DNA of 64,000 nucleotides from Antarctobacter aquimaris (lineage in GTDB: Bacteria; Pseudomonadota; Alphaproteobacteria; Rhodobacterales; Rhodobacteraceae). The stretch lies in contig NZ_FXYF01000007.1 of NCBI RefSeq assembly GCF_900184945.1, positions 124,001 through 188,000 on the forward strand, given 5' to 3'. The notes under the pieces were generated by a model. That model saw only the letters and a program-made list of their open reading frames with translations. It did no database searches and was not told the origin of the DNA. Of the stretch, positions 18,038 to 26,913 are shown in pieces. The position numbers and the translations under genes are program-made. Within the stretch, counting starts at the first letter, position 1; every line of letters begins with the position of its first letter.

Positions 18038-18853
18038 TTGCCCCGCAACCCGATCCTGCTGGTCGTCGGTGTCCAGCACAGTGGCACCACGATCCTGGAT
18101 GCCGCACTGGGCGTGTCACCGCAGATCGTCGGCGTGGGCGAGGCGCTGCGGCTGACCTCGGGCGTCAAGGTGGGCAAATTGCAGGGGGCCAAGGGCCGGC
18201 AGCGCCTCTGCACCTGCGGGGCGGCGGCGGAGGCCTGTCCGCTGTGGTCGCAGCTGCTGGACCACCTGCCCGAAGACGGCGACGTGCGCAGGCATTTCCC
18301 GCGGGTCGACGCGGCGGCGCGGGCGCTGTCGCCCGAGGCGCGCTACGTGCTGGACAGCTCGCCCGACGGCTGGCGGCACCTGGATGCGCTGCGGGACTAC
18401 GACGTGCGCCTCATCCAGATCACGCGGGACGTGCGCAGCTGGGTCGCCTCGCGGCGCAAGTCCGAGGGCGACAACCTGGTGTCGGCGCATCTGACCTGGC
18501 TGCGCGGAGTGCGGACGCTGGACGCCGCGGTCAGCCGCAGCGGGCTGCCGCGATTCCGGCTGGGCTACGAGGAACTGGCGATGCGCCCGCGCGAGACGCT
18601 GGGCAAGCTCTGCGACTGGATCGGGGTGCCCTTCGATCCGGCGATGCTGACGCCGTTCGGCAAGACGCGCAGCCACATCGTGACCGGCAACAGCGCGATC
18701 CGGCGGCCGCACCTGGCGGCCAGCATCCGCTATGACGGCAGCTGGATGGCGGACATGGACTGGCCCATCGCCTCGGGGCTGCTGTACGGCGCCTGCGCGC
18801 GGACCAACCGGCGGCTGGTCTATGGCAACGATGTGCTGAAGCGCCGCGTCTAG
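18038..18853 (+). CDS. Sulfotransferase family protein
   Basis: 271 residues. The N-terminal PAPS 5'-phosphosulfate loop appears as LVVGVQHSGTTILDAAL (about 8-24), the 3'-phosphate site as LIQITRDVRSWVASRRKS (about 124-142), and LGYEELAMRPRETLGKLCDWIG is the usual sulfotransferase helix. It should move sulfate from PAPS to a carbohydrate, lipid or small molecule; the acceptor is unknown. The start is TTG at 18038 with GAGGA seven bases upstream, giving the P-loop close to the N-terminus as expected. It stands alone on the + strand, divergent from the SH3 gene. Confidence 0.85.
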   Translation: MPRNPILLVVGVQHSGTTILDAALGVSPQIVGVGEALRLTSGVKVGKLQGAKGRQRLCTCGAAAEACPLWSQLLDHLPEDGDVRRHFPRVDAAARALSPEARYVLDSSPDGWRHLDALRDYDVRLIQITRDVRSWVASRRKSEGDNLVSAHLTWLRGVRTLDAAVSRSGLPRFRLGYEELAMRPRETLGKLCDWIGVPFDPAMLTPFGKTRSHIVTGNSAIRRPHLAASIRYDGSWMADMDWPIASGLLYGACARTNRRLVYGNDVLKRRV

Positions 18854-18898
18854 GGCGGGCCGGTGCGCGCGGTGGCCGACGCGCGCGGGGCGCGTGGA

Positions 18899-19240
18899 TC
18901 AGATGCGCTCGACGTTCACGCCGTCCTGGTCGGCAAAGGCGATGTGGTCCTTGATCGCCGCGGCCTCGGGGGTGGGGTCTTCGTAGGACCAGCCGGCGTT
19001 TTCGTAGGTCCTGGACTTGGACGCGATGGAATAGTAGCTGGCCACGCCCTTGGTCGCGCAGGTGGTGCTGTGGTCGGTCCGGTCGAGAAAGGCCATGGCG
19101 ATGTCGCCGCGCGGGAAGTAGATGACCGGGGCGTGGCCGTCCTCGTGCAGTTTCAACGCGTTGGTCGTCTCGGCCAGGACGGCGCCGCCGGCGCGGACCA
19201 CCCAGGTGCCTTCGGCCGGTGTGATGGTGATCTTGCTCAT
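18899..19240 (-). CDS. DUF427 domain protein
   Basis: 113 residues, one compact DUF427 domain: WVVRAGGAVLAETTNAL, YFPRGDIAMAFLDRTDHST, CATKGVASYYSI and GWSYEDPTPEAAAIKDHIAF are the recurrent stretches. These small beta-rich proteins have no firmly assigned function. The start at 19240 is preceded by AGGGACACGAC. It lies downstream of the aminopeptidase P gene on the same strand, 56 bp after its stop, with a small inverted repeat in the gap, so it may be co-transcribed or have its own promoter. Confidence 0.88.
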   Translation of the reverse strand: MSKITITPAEGTWVVRAGGAVLAETTNALKLHEDGHAPVIYFPRGDIAMAFLDRTDHSTTCATKGVASYYSIASKSRTYENAGWSYEDPTPEAAAIKDHIAFADQDGVNVERI

Positions 19241-19289
19241 GTCGTGTCCCTGTGTTTCCCCCGTGATGCGCACCCGGGGTGTGTTTCGT

Positions 19290-19306
19290 TGTCATGTCAG
19301 ATGACA
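19290..19306. promoter_or_regulatory. Inverted repeat TGTCAT-N5-ATGACA before the DUF427 gene
   Basis: Perfect 6-bp arms TGTCAT and ATGACA flank GTCAG, overlapping the stop codon of the M24 peptidase gene and lying about 50 bp upstream of the DUF427 start. Symmetry and position fit an operator. The binding protein is unknown. Confidence 0.35.
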
Positions 19307-21063
19307 GAACAGGCCTGTGAGAGCCACTGTCCTGTTGCCGCATCCAGGTGCGGCGCGAGCATCGTGTGCACCCGCTGGTGGTAGTCGTTCAGCCAGTCGC
19401 GTTCCGCCACTGTCAGCAGATCGGGATCGACCAGGCGCCGGTCGATCGGCACCCAGGTCAGGGTTTCGAAGTGCAGCATGTCGGCGACGTTCTGGCCGTC
19501 GAGCCGGGGCGCGGATTCCACCGCGATCAGGTTCTCGATCCGTATGCCATAGGCGCCTTCGCGGTAAAACCCCGGCTCGTTCGACAGGATCATGCCCGCT
19601 TCCAGCGGCACGGTGCCGGTGCGGGCGATGCGCTGCGGGCCTTCGTGGACGCAGAGGTAGACGCCGACGCCGTGGCCGGTGCCGTGACCGTAGTCCAGCC
19701 CCGCCTCCCACAGCGCGACGCGGGCCAGGCTGTCGATGTCGCGCCCGGCCAGCCCCTTGGGAAAGCGCAGCCGCGACAGGGCGATCATGCCGCGCAGCAC
19801 GCGGGTGAAATTGGCGACCTCCTCGGCCCCCGGATCGCCGATGGCGACGGTGCGGGTGATGTCGGTGGTGCCGTCGACGTATTGCCCGCCGGAATCGACC
19901 AGCAGCAACTCGCCCGCGCCGACGCGGCGGTCGGTCGCCTCGGTCACGCGGTAATGCACGATGGCGCCGTTCGGCCCCGATCCGGCGATCGTCTCGAACG
20001 AGATGTCGCGCAGCGCGTTGGTGGCGCGGCGTTCTTCCTCCAGCCGCTTGACGACGGCGATCTCGGTCAGGCTGCCCGGCGGCTGCGCGTCGAGCCATGC
20101 CAGAAACCGCACCATGGCCAGCGCGTCGCGCAGGTGGGCGGCGCGGGTGCCGTCGAGTTCGGCGGCGTTCTTGCGCGCCTTGGGCAGCAGGCAGGGGTCG
20201 AGCGCATCGACGATGGTCTTCAGCGCCTGCGCCACGGCGACGGGGCAGGTGGCCGGGTCGATCTGGACGGGGACGTCCAGCGCGGCGAGGTCGGCCAGGA
20301 ACTGCGAGGGCGTGCGCAGGGTCACGCTGGCGCCCAGGTGGTCGCCCAGGTCGTGCAGCTTGGCCGGGTCGATGTAGAGCGTCACCCGCGCGTCGCCGTG
20401 CAGCACGGCAAAGCCATGCGGCACCGGGTTGCGGGGGATGTCGCTGCCGCGGATGTTGAGCAGCCAGGCGATGCTGTCGGGCAGGGTGATCACGGCGGCC
20501 TGCGCCTTGAGGTCGCGGGCCAGGCGCGCGATCTTGTCGCCGTGCGCCTCGCCGGCCAGTTCCAGCGGCTGGGCAAAGACGCGGCCCTGCGGCGGTTCGG
20601 GCTGGTCCGGCCAGATCGCGTCGATCAGGTTGTCGACCGGCTCCAGCGTGACCTTGGGCAGCTTTTCCGCCATGGTGCGGCGCTGTTCGACGCTGAGCAG
20701 CCAGGGGTCGAAACCGATGCGCCCCTGTGGCAGCGCCGCGCCGATCCAGTCCGACAGAGCGGTTTCCGGCCAGTCGACCTTGTCAAAGGCGGGGGCGACC
20801 TGCGCCTTGACCTGCACGCGGTAGCGGCTGTCGACAAAGACGGCGGCGCGGTCGCGCAGCGCCACGCACCAGCCCGCCGACCCGGTGAAGCCGGTCAGCC
20901 AGGCCAGCCGGTCGTCCCGGGGCGCAACGTATTCGCCCTGGTGCGCATCGGCGCGCGGCACGACAAAGCCGTCCAGCCCGTGCTCTGCCAGCTTCTCGCG
21001 CAGCCGTGCCAGCCGGGGCGGGCCCTGGTCGGGGGAGGCGGTGTCGGTGAAGGTCTGGAACAT
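19297..21063 (-). CDS. Xaa-Pro aminopeptidase (M24, aminopeptidase P type)
   Basis: 588 residues, the long three-domain form. Two creatinase-like N-terminal domains (about 1-310) include RADAHQGEYVAPRDDRLAWL and SGSAGWCVAL-like sequence. The catalytic pita-bread domain follows with LLLVDSGGQYVDGTTDITRT (first metal Asp pair), GHGTGHGVGVYLCVHEGPQ (metal His), LSNEPGFYREGAYGIRIENL (Glu) and a final Glu region. It removes N-terminal residues preceding proline, in the cytoplasm, with two metal ions. The start at 21063 has AAAGGAG seven bases upstream. Complete and divergent from the NTF2-like gene. Confidence 0.93.
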   Translation of the reverse strand: MFQTFTDTASPDQGPPRLARLREKLAEHGLDGFVVPRADAHQGEYVAPRDDRLAWLTGFTGSAGWCVALRDRAAVFVDSRYRVQVKAQVAPAFDKVDWPETALSDWIGAALPQGRIGFDPWLLSVEQRRTMAEKLPKVTLEPVDNLIDAIWPDQPEPPQGRVFAQPLELAGEAHGDKIARLARDLKAQAAVITLPDSIAWLLNIRGSDIPRNPVPHGFAVLHGDARVTLYIDPAKLHDLGDHLGASVTLRTPSQFLADLAALDVPVQIDPATCPVAVAQALKTIVDALDPCLLPKARKNAAELDGTRAAHLRDALAMVRFLAWLDAQPPGSLTEIAVVKRLEEERRATNALRDISFETIAGSGPNGAIVHYRVTEATDRRVGAGELLLVDSGGQYVDGTTDITRTVAIGDPGAEEVANFTRVLRGMIALSRLRFPKGLAGRDIDSLARVALWEAGLDYGHGTGHGVGVYLCVHEGPQRIARTGTVPLEAGMILSNEPGFYREGAYGIRIENLIAVESAPRLDGQNVADMLHFETLTWVPIDRRLVDPDLLTVAERDWLNDYHQRVHTMLAPHLDAATGQWLSQACSVI

Positions 21064-21193
21064 GGCGGACTCCTTTGCGGCGCAGCCTAGCCAAAGGCGG
21101 GCGGGTGGCAAGAGGGCGTGCAACGGCCCGGCGGCGGGGGTTGTGTTCGCGCGTGCGGCTGTCAGACTGCGACGAAACGAAAGACCCGACACG

Positions 21194-21640
21194 ATGAACA
21201 GCGCGCGCGACATAGCCCAGGACGTTCTGGACCGGCAGGGTGCGGCGACACTGGCGGGGGACATCGACGAGACGCTGGCCTGGTGCGACATGCCCTGCAC
21301 GCTGGACAGCCTGGAGGGGCGCGTCGTCGCCACCACCGAAGCGCAGATGCGCGCCATCTGCGCCACCTTCATCGAGCGGCTGAAGGACCGGAACATGACC
21401 CACATGGTGCGGCGCTGCCTGGAGGCCGAGTTCAAGGGGCCGGACGCCATCTGGGCCACCTACGAGACCCGCTATGTCCGCGCCGGCAACCTGCTGTCGG
21501 GCGATCCCTATGTCGGCTTCGTCATCCTGGTGCGCGGGGCGGACCGCTGGAAGATCAGCATGTTGCAGGTGGCCGTGGACGGCAACAGCCCGGCCGGGGA
21601 GGCCCTGCGCAAACGCTTTCCCGACTCGGGCGCGCCGTAG
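21194..21640 (+). CDS. NTF2-like/SnoaL-type protein, copy 1
   Basis: 148 residues with the profile of an NTF2-like cone fold: an N-terminal helix (RDIAQDVLDRQGAATLAGDIDETLAW), then THMVRRCLEAEFKGPDAIWA, TYETRYVRAGNLL and a final strand WKISMLQVAVDG. The next gene is a clear paralogue, sharing the pattern THM-RR-AEF-GPD-IWAT-ETRY. No catalytic residue can be proposed; such proteins are often small hydrolases, isomerases or binding proteins. ATG at 21194. It is divergent from the aminopeptidase gene. Confidence 0.8.
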   Translation: MNSARDIAQDVLDRQGAATLAGDIDETLAWCDMPCTLDSLEGRVVATTEAQMRAICATFIERLKDRNMTHMVRRCLEAEFKGPDAIWATYETRYVRAGNLLSGDPYVGFVILVRGADRWKISMLQVAVDGNSPAGEALRKRFPDSGAP

Positions 21641-21739
21641 TGAGGCCGCTGTCGGGGGGGGGGCGCGAATTGCCGCGCCCGCTGTCACGGGACGCGGAGT
21701 CTGCTAGACCTGTGCCCGATCGCAGGGAGGACAGCAGCC

Positions 21740-22183
21740 GTGAGCGACGACCCGGAAGCGAGGCGCATCTTTCAGGACATGCTGGACCGCTGCGGCGAGG
21801 CCATGCTGGGCGGTGACATGGAGGGGGTGTTGCGCTGGTTCGCGACGCCGAACACGGTCGAGGATTTCTCGGGGCGGCGCGTGCTGCGCAGCGAGGACGA
21901 GACCCGCGCGCTGTTCGTCACGGTGATGGCGCGGCAGCGCGAACAGAACATCACCCACATGATCCGCCGCGTCACCCATGCCGAGTTTCGTGGGCCGGAC
22001 GTCATCTGGGCCACGCACGAGACGCGCTACATCCACAGCGGCACGGTGCTGTCGGTGTCGCCGCACGCGGCGTTTTCGATCCTGCACCGCTACCCGGACT
22101 GCTGGAAGGTGCACCACGCGCAGTTCACCGTGGACGGAAAGAACCCGCTCAGCGCCGCGATGCGCAAGCTGCCCGAGACCTGA
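21740..22183 (+). CDS. NTF2-like/SnoaL-type protein, copy 2
   Basis: 147 residues, a paralogue of the gene 100 bp upstream. It has the same order (FQDMLDRCGEAMLGGDMEGVL, THMIRRVTHAEFRGPDVIWA, THETRYIHSG, WKVHHAQFTVDGKNP) at perhaps 35-40% identity by eye. The GTG start at 21740 has GGGAGGA eight bases upstream. A tandem duplication followed by divergence is the simplest history. It is convergent with the winged-helix hydrolase pair, which is also a tandem duplicate. Confidence 0.8.
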   Translation: MSDDPEARRIFQDMLDRCGEAMLGGDMEGVLRWFATPNTVEDFSGRRVLRSEDETRALFVTVMARQREQNITHMIRRVTHAEFRGPDVIWATHETRYIHSGTVLSVSPHAAFSILHRYPDCWKVHHAQFTVDGKNPLSAAMRKLPET

Positions 22184-22207
22184 GCGCGCCGGAGGGGCGG
22201 GGGCGTG

Positions 22208-23416
22208 TCAGCCATCCGGCGGCGCGGGGTCGGCCAGGAAAGCCTGCACCTCGCGCAGGAACTGGTCCCATCCGGTCATGCCGGGAAAGGGATTGTGGTT
22301 GGCGCAGTCGATGACTACGAGCTCTGCGTTGGGAATGCCCTGCGCCAGCTTGCGCCCTTCGGACAGCGGGTGCACGGCATCGTCGCGCGCGTGCAGCACC
22401 AGCGTCGGGGCGCGCACATGCGGCAACCGCTGGGCGATGGACACGGTGTTGACCATGGAGCGCATCGCTGTCAGCGCCTCGAGGGTGCAGGCGTGCTGGA
22501 TGTTGGACACCCAACGCTGGATCGTCTGCGGGCTGGCATCGGGATAATAGGCGCTGATCCAGGCGCCGATCAGCGGGCTGCCGGGCGTGCGCCAGCCATC
22601 GCGGATCAGGGCGTTGATCGCCTCGGCGTTTTCGTCGGGCGGGGCGGCCCCGCGGCGCAGGCGCCCGTCGACATAGCCGCCCATCAAGGCCAGCTTGCGC
22701 ACCCTATCCGGGTGGCGGGCGGCGAAGGCCACGGAAAACAGCGCGCCGCTCGACAGGCCCAGAAGATCGACCCGGTCGAACCCCGCCGCATCGGCAACGG
22801 CGCAGAGATCGTCGGCGGCCCGGTCCAGGTCGATCGTGGTCAGGGCCGGTTCGGACTGGCCGCTGCCGCGGTGATCGTAGCGCAGCAGGCGTCGGCCCTG
22901 TCCCACGGCATCGAAGAACGCGCGGCAATCGGGATCGTGCCAGTCCCGCTCCAGGCTGGTCGGGAAATGCCATGCCAGGAACAGGGGCGGGCCATCGCCG
23001 GTCACGGCATAGGCCAGGTGCGCGCCGTCCCGCGCCCGTGCAAAGCGGAGGCTCTGCCGGTCGGTGCCGATTGCGGGCCTGTCGGCGGCGTGGGGGGCGG
23101 CGTGGGGGGCGGCCGACACCGCCGCCACCAGTTGCAGCCCGCGCCGCGCCACGGTGCGGATCACGGCCTGCGCCTTGCCATCATCCCCCACCGCCTTGCG
23201 CGCGGCGGCGATGCGCGCGGAAATCGCGCTCTCGGACACGATGCGGCCATTCCAAACGGTGTTCACGATCTCGTCCCGCGTCACCACGCGGCCCGCGTTT
23301 TCCACCAGCAGGCGGATCAGGTCGAAGACCTGCGGCTCTACCGGCACGGACGTTCCCGCACGCGTCAGCGTCAGGGTTTCGGTGTCCAGCAGGCAATCGG
23401 CAAAGGTGTGGCGCAT
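22208..23416 (-). CDS. Winged-helix DNA-binding domain fused to alpha/beta-hydrolase, copy A
   Basis: 402 residues. Residues 1-98 form an OmpR/ToxR-type winged helix (PVEPQVFDLIRLLVENAGRV, VSESAISARIAAARKAVGDD, then IRTVARRGLQL). A short Ala/Pro linker leads to a hydrolase domain (about 120-400) with nucleophile elbow G-L-S-S-G (Ser222), acid Asp346 in HARDDAVHP and His374 in ANHNPF, so the triad is intact. The soluble fusion predicts a cytoplasmic regulator whose sensor is, or once was, an enzyme binding a small ester, lactone or amide; that is inference. It starts 1 bp after the stop of copy B. Its first 98 residues differ from copy B at only five positions. Confidence 0.85.
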   Translation of the reverse strand: MRHTFADCLLDTETLTLTRAGTSVPVEPQVFDLIRLLVENAGRVVTRDEIVNTVWNGRIVSESAISARIAAARKAVGDDGKAQAVIRTVARRGLQLVAAVSAAPHAAPHAADRPAIGTDRQSLRFARARDGAHLAYAVTGDGPPLFLAWHFPTSLERDWHDPDCRAFFDAVGQGRRLLRYDHRGSGQSEPALTTIDLDRAADDLCAVADAAGFDRVDLLGLSSGALFSVAFAARHPDRVRKLALMGGYVDGRLRRGAAPPDENAEAINALIRDGWRTPGSPLIGAWISAYYPDASPQTIQRWVSNIQHACTLEALTAMRSMVNTVSIAQRLPHVRAPTLVLHARDDAVHPLSEGRKLAQGIPNAELVVIDCANHNPFPGMTGWDQFLREVQAFLADPAPPDG

Positions 23417-23417
23417 G

Positions 23418-24614
23418 TCAGTCACCCTGCGGCGCAGCATCGGCGAGGAAGTCCAGCACGATGTCGAGGAAAGGCGCGAAAGCGGGATTGCCGGGAAGGG
23501 GCACATGATTGGCGGTTTCCAGCACGGCCAGTTCGGCCCCGGGAATGCCGGCGGCCAGCTTTTGCGCCTGCGACAGGGGGTGAACCGTATCGTTTCGGCT
23601 GTGCACGATCAGGGTGGGGCAGGCGATGTGGGGCAGGTCCTTCAGCACGTTTGCGCCGTTCACGGCGTCCCGAACCGCCAGCATGTTGTCCATAGGGCAG
23701 GCCCGGCGCATCACCTGCATGACCTCCTCGGCAAGATCGAGTGGCCCCTCGGGGAAGTACAGCAGCGAAAACGCCAGCGCAAAGCTGCTTTCGGGTTTGT
23801 TCCAGCCTTCCGCGATCAGGCCGCGCATCGTCTCGGTGCCATGCGTGTCGCCGCGCCGCGATCGTCCCTCGGCATAGCCTCCGTTGATCAAGAGGCGCGT
23901 CACCCGGTCCGGGTATTTCGCGGCAAACCGGATGGCCTGAAGGCAGCCGCCGCTCTGCGCGAAAAGCACAAAGCGATCGAGCCCCGCTGCATCCGCGACG
24001 GCCCGCAGGTCCTCGGCCCGCCGGTCGAAGCTGGCGTCGGGCAGCGTCAGGTCCGACCGCCCGGTGCCGACCGGATCGAACTTCACCAACCGGTGGCGCG
24101 CGCCAATCGCGTCATAGAGCGGGCGGAAGGCGGCGCAATGCCAGTCGAGTTCCACATCGTTCTGACCGTAGCCGGAGTAAACGACTGGCGTGCCCGCGCC
24201 GCTGACGGAATAGGCCAGCGCCCGGCCCGTGTCGCTGCGCGCATAGCGGACGCGGGGTGTCCTGACCGGGACTGGGGCAACCGGGGGGCTGTTGGCGGCA
24301 AGCTCGGAGGTCTTGACCCCGGCCACCAGTTGCAGCCCGCGCCGCGCCACCGTCCGGATCACGGCCTGGGCCTTGCCGTCGTCGCCCACCGCCTTGCGCG
24401 CGGCGGCGATGCGGGCGGAGATGGCGGATTCGGACACGATGCGGCCTTGCCAGACGGTGTCCACGATCTCGTCCCGCGTGACCACGCGGCCCGCGTTTTC
24501 CACCAGAAGGCGGATGAGGTCGAAGACCTGCGGCTCTACCGGCACGGGCTGCCCTGCGCGGGTCAGCGTCAGGGTTTCGGTGTCCAGCAGGCAATCGGCA
24601 AAGGCGTGGCGCAT
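23418..24614 (-). CDS. Winged-helix DNA-binding domain fused to alpha/beta-hydrolase, copy B
   Basis: 398 residues with the same architecture as the next gene: a winged helix at 1-98, a linker to about 118, then an alpha/beta-hydrolase. The nucleophile motif is A-Q-S-G-G (Ser221; the first Gly of the usual elbow is Ala). The acid is Asp342 in HSRNDTVHP and the base is His370 in ANHVPLPG. The DNA-binding half is 93/98 identical to copy A, while the hydrolase half is only around 40% identical by eye. It is first in a two-gene operon with a 1-bp gap. The two proteins could share DNA targets or heterodimerise while responding to different ligands. I know of no characterised member. Confidence 0.85.
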   Translation of the reverse strand: MRHAFADCLLDTETLTLTRAGQPVPVEPQVFDLIRLLVENAGRVVTRDEIVDTVWQGRIVSESAISARIAAARKAVGDDGKAQAVIRTVARRGLQLVAGVKTSELAANSPPVAPVPVRTPRVRYARSDTGRALAYSVSGAGTPVVYSGYGQNDVELDWHCAAFRPLYDAIGARHRLVKFDPVGTGRSDLTLPDASFDRRAEDLRAVADAAGLDRFVLFAQSGGCLQAIRFAAKYPDRVTRLLINGGYAEGRSRRGDTHGTETMRGLIAEGWNKPESSFALAFSLLYFPEGPLDLAEEVMQVMRRACPMDNMLAVRDAVNGANVLKDLPHIACPTLIVHSRNDTVHPLSQAQKLAAGIPGAELAVLETANHVPLPGNPAFAPFLDIVLDFLADAAPQGD

Positions 24615-24767
24615 GACAAAAGTAAACGCCGCCCCACGGGCCGCCACAAGCGTTTCCGCAGGCTGGGGGCCGTTTCTCAGGGGTTTCCAAGGGAAAAGGC
24701 AGGAGGACCTTCAAGCACGGCCTGCGCCGTTGCGCGAAGATGGGACATCAGCCAGAGGAGAGCCCCG

Positions 24768-24950
24768 ATGTTCACCCCCTTCGACACCGCCCACCTGACC
24801 CACGCTGCCGCCCGCCACGTCGCCGCCGATACCGCCACGCGCGAGGCCAACTGTCAGCGCCGCGCCGCCTGGCTGGCCTTTGTCGCCCGGGTCTTTGCCG
24901 GGGCGCCGCGCCACGTCGCCGTGGCCAAACCCGTCACGACGCGCGCTTGA
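24768..24950 (+). CDS. Small hypothetical protein (60 aa)
   Basis: 60 residues, [20 protein letters not shown] onward, Ala/Arg/His-rich and probably helical, with an aromatic patch ([11 protein letters not shown]). Evidence for coding is the excellent ribosome site GAGGAG seven bases before the ATG, and its place as the only + strand frame in an otherwise empty gap. The tail overlaps the end of cobT by 17 bp in the convergent direction. No family recognised. It could be a non-coding leader with a chance frame. Confidence 0.5.
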   Translation: MFTPFDTAHLTHAAARHVAADTATREANCQRRAAWLAFVARVFAGAPRHVAVAKPVTTRA

Positions 24951-26808
24951 TCCCCATGAAGCGCGCCCTTGCGCGCGGGTCGCTGTCGAACAGCGCGGCG
25001 AGCTGTTCGGTCATCGCCCCGGCCAGCTGTTCGACATCGGTGATCGTCACGGCGCGTTCGTAATAGCGGGTGACGTCGTGGCCGATGCCGATGGCCAGCA
25101 ATTCCACCTGCTTCTTGCGCTCGACCATGGCGATCACGTCGCGCAGGTGCTTTTCTAGGTAGTTGGCCGGGTTCACCGAGAGCGTCGAGTCGTCCACCGG
25201 CGCGCCGTCCGAGATCACCATCAGGATCTTGCGCGCCTCGGGGCGGTGGGTCATGCGTCGGTGCGCCCATTCCAGCGCCTCGCCGTCGATGTTCTCCTTG
25301 AGCAAGCCCTCTTTCATCATCAGGCCCAGGTTGTCGCGGGTCCGCCGCCAGGGGGCGTCGGCGCTCTTGTAGACGATGTGGCGCAGGTCGTTCAGGCGGC
25401 CGGGCTGCTGTTCGCGGCCCGCGTTCAGCCAGTCCTCGCGCGACAACCCGCCCTTCCAGGCGCGGGTGGTAAAGCCTAGGATCTCGACCTTGACCGAGCA
25501 GCGTTCCAGCGTGCGCGCCAGCACGTCGGCGCAGATCGCCGCGATGCTGATCGGACGGCCGCGCATCGAGCCGGAGTTGTCCAGCAGCAGCGTCACCACG
25601 GTGTCGCGGAACTCGGTGTCCTTTTCGACCTTGAAGCTCAGCGGCGTCGTCGGGTTGGCCACCACGCGCGCCAGCCGGCCGGCATCGAGGATGCCCTCTT
25701 CGCGGTCGAATTCCCAGCTGCGGTTCTGCTGTGCCTGGAGCCGGCGTTGCAGCTTGTTGGCAAGGCGCGACACCGCGCCTTTCAGCGGTTCCAGCTGCTG
25801 GTCGAGGTAGGCGCGCAGGCGCTCCAGTTCGACCGGCTCGGCCAGCTCCTCGGCCGAGATTTCCTCGTCATGGTCGGTGCTGTAGACCTTGTAATCCGGG
25901 TCGGCCTCGGAGATCGGCTGCGGCGCGGGGGGCTCCAGCGGGGCCTCGCCCTCGGGCATCTCGGTCTCGTCGCCCAGTTCGTCGTCGGCGGACTCGTCCA
26001 TCGTGACCTGGGCCTGGCTGGGGTCCTGGGTGTCGTCCTGCGTGCTTTCGGGATCGGCGTCGGCGTCTTCGCCCTGGTCGTCGTCGCCGGTGGAATCGGG
26101 GTCCTGCTGATCGTCCTGGTCGTCGTCGACGCCTTCTTCCTCGGAGTCGTCCTCGAGGTCGGGGTCGTCGCCCAGCTGGTCGGCATAGCCGAGGTCGCGG
26201 ATCATCTGGCGGGCGAACTTGGCAAAGGCGGTCTGGTCGGACAGCGTGTCGTCCAGCCGCTCCAGCGTGTCCCCGGCTTGCGATTCCATGAAGCCGCGCC
26301 ACAGCTCCATGACGTTGGTGGCGTCGGCGGGCAGGTCGCGGCCGGTGGCGAGGTGGCGGATCAGGTAGTTGGCGGCCATCGGCAGCGGCGCCTGCGCCGC
26401 CTCGCGGATCTGGCCATAGCCGCGCCGCGCCGCATCGGCGGCGATCTTGGCGTCGATGTTGCCTGCGGTGCCGGGCATGTCGCGCGCGCCCATCGCCTCG
26501 CAGCGGGCGGTTTCCATCGATTCGTAGAGCTCGCGCGCCATGTCGCCCTGCGGCAGGTAGCGCGAATGGGTCTTGGCGTCGTGGTAGCGGTGGTACAGCG
26601 CCAGCGCGTCGGCGGTGCCGCGCGCCAGCATGACCTCGTCGCGGGTCATCCGGCGCGACACCTGCGGCAGGCGCATCGCGTCGCCCGACATTCCCGAAGG
26701 ATCGACCGAGTAGCTGACCGTCAGGTCGGGATCGTCGGCCATGACCTTGGTGGCCTCGGCGAGGGCCTTCTTGAACGGGTCGGCGGGGTTGTCGGTGGGC
26801 TTGCTCAT
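24934..26808 (-). CDS. cobT: Aerobic cobaltochelatase subunit CobT
   Basis: Part of the CobN-CobS-CobT complex that inserts cobalt into hydrogenobyrinic acid a,c-diamide in aerobic B12 synthesis. 624 residues. N-terminal helical domain ([20 protein letters not shown]... [17 protein letters not shown]), a very acidic disordered middle (about 205-310, Asp/Glu runs), and a C-terminal von Willebrand A domain with MIDAS motif [11 protein letters not shown] and later [13 protein letters not shown]. These are the recognised CobT features. It ends [12 protein letters not shown]. The GGAGG upstream of the ATG is only one base away, which is unusually close. cobS lies 2.3 kb upstream on the same strand, but the gap contains a + strand gene, so the two are separate units. 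Confidence 0.95.
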   Translation of the reverse strand: MSKPTDNPADPFKKALAEATKVMADDPDLTVSYSVDPSGMSGDAMRLPQVSRRMTRDEVMLARGTADALALYHRYHDAKTHSRYLPQGDMARELYESMETARCEAMGARDMPGTAGNIDAKIAADAARRGYGQIREAAQAPLPMAANYLIRHLATGRDLPADATNVMELWRGFMESQAGDTLERLDDTLSDQTAFAKFARQMIRDLGYADQLGDDPDLEDDSEEEGVDDDQDDQQDPDSTGDDDQGEDADADPESTQDDTQDPSQAQVTMDESADDELGDETEMPEGEAPLEPPAPQPISEADPDYKVYSTDHDEEISAEELAEPVELERLRAYLDQQLEPLKGAVSRLANKLQRRLQAQQNRSWEFDREEGILDAGRLARVVANPTTPLSFKVEKDTEFRDTVVTLLLDNSGSMRGRPISIAAICADVLARTLERCSVKVEILGFTTRAWKGGLSREDWLNAGREQQPGRLNDLRHIVYKSADAPWRRTRDNLGLMMKEGLLKENIDGEALEWAHRRMTHRPEARKILMVISDGAPVDDSTLSVNPANYLEKHLRDVIAMVERKKQVELLAIGIGHDVTRYYERAVTITDVEQLAGAMTEQLAALFDSDPRARARFMGIKRAS

Positions 26809-26913
26809 GCCTCCGTTATCCGCGCTTTGCCGGACGCCTGCAAGAGGCTGCGGGCTTGGTCCCGGGGCGGCTGGCGTGTAGTCTGCGGGCGTTGTCCAAA
26901 GGAGATTTGAGCC

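Noticed and set aside
25747-26910. Plus-strand frame opposite cobT
   Set aside because: Apparent hydrophobic protein arises from the antisense of the Asp/Glu-rich middle of CobT.
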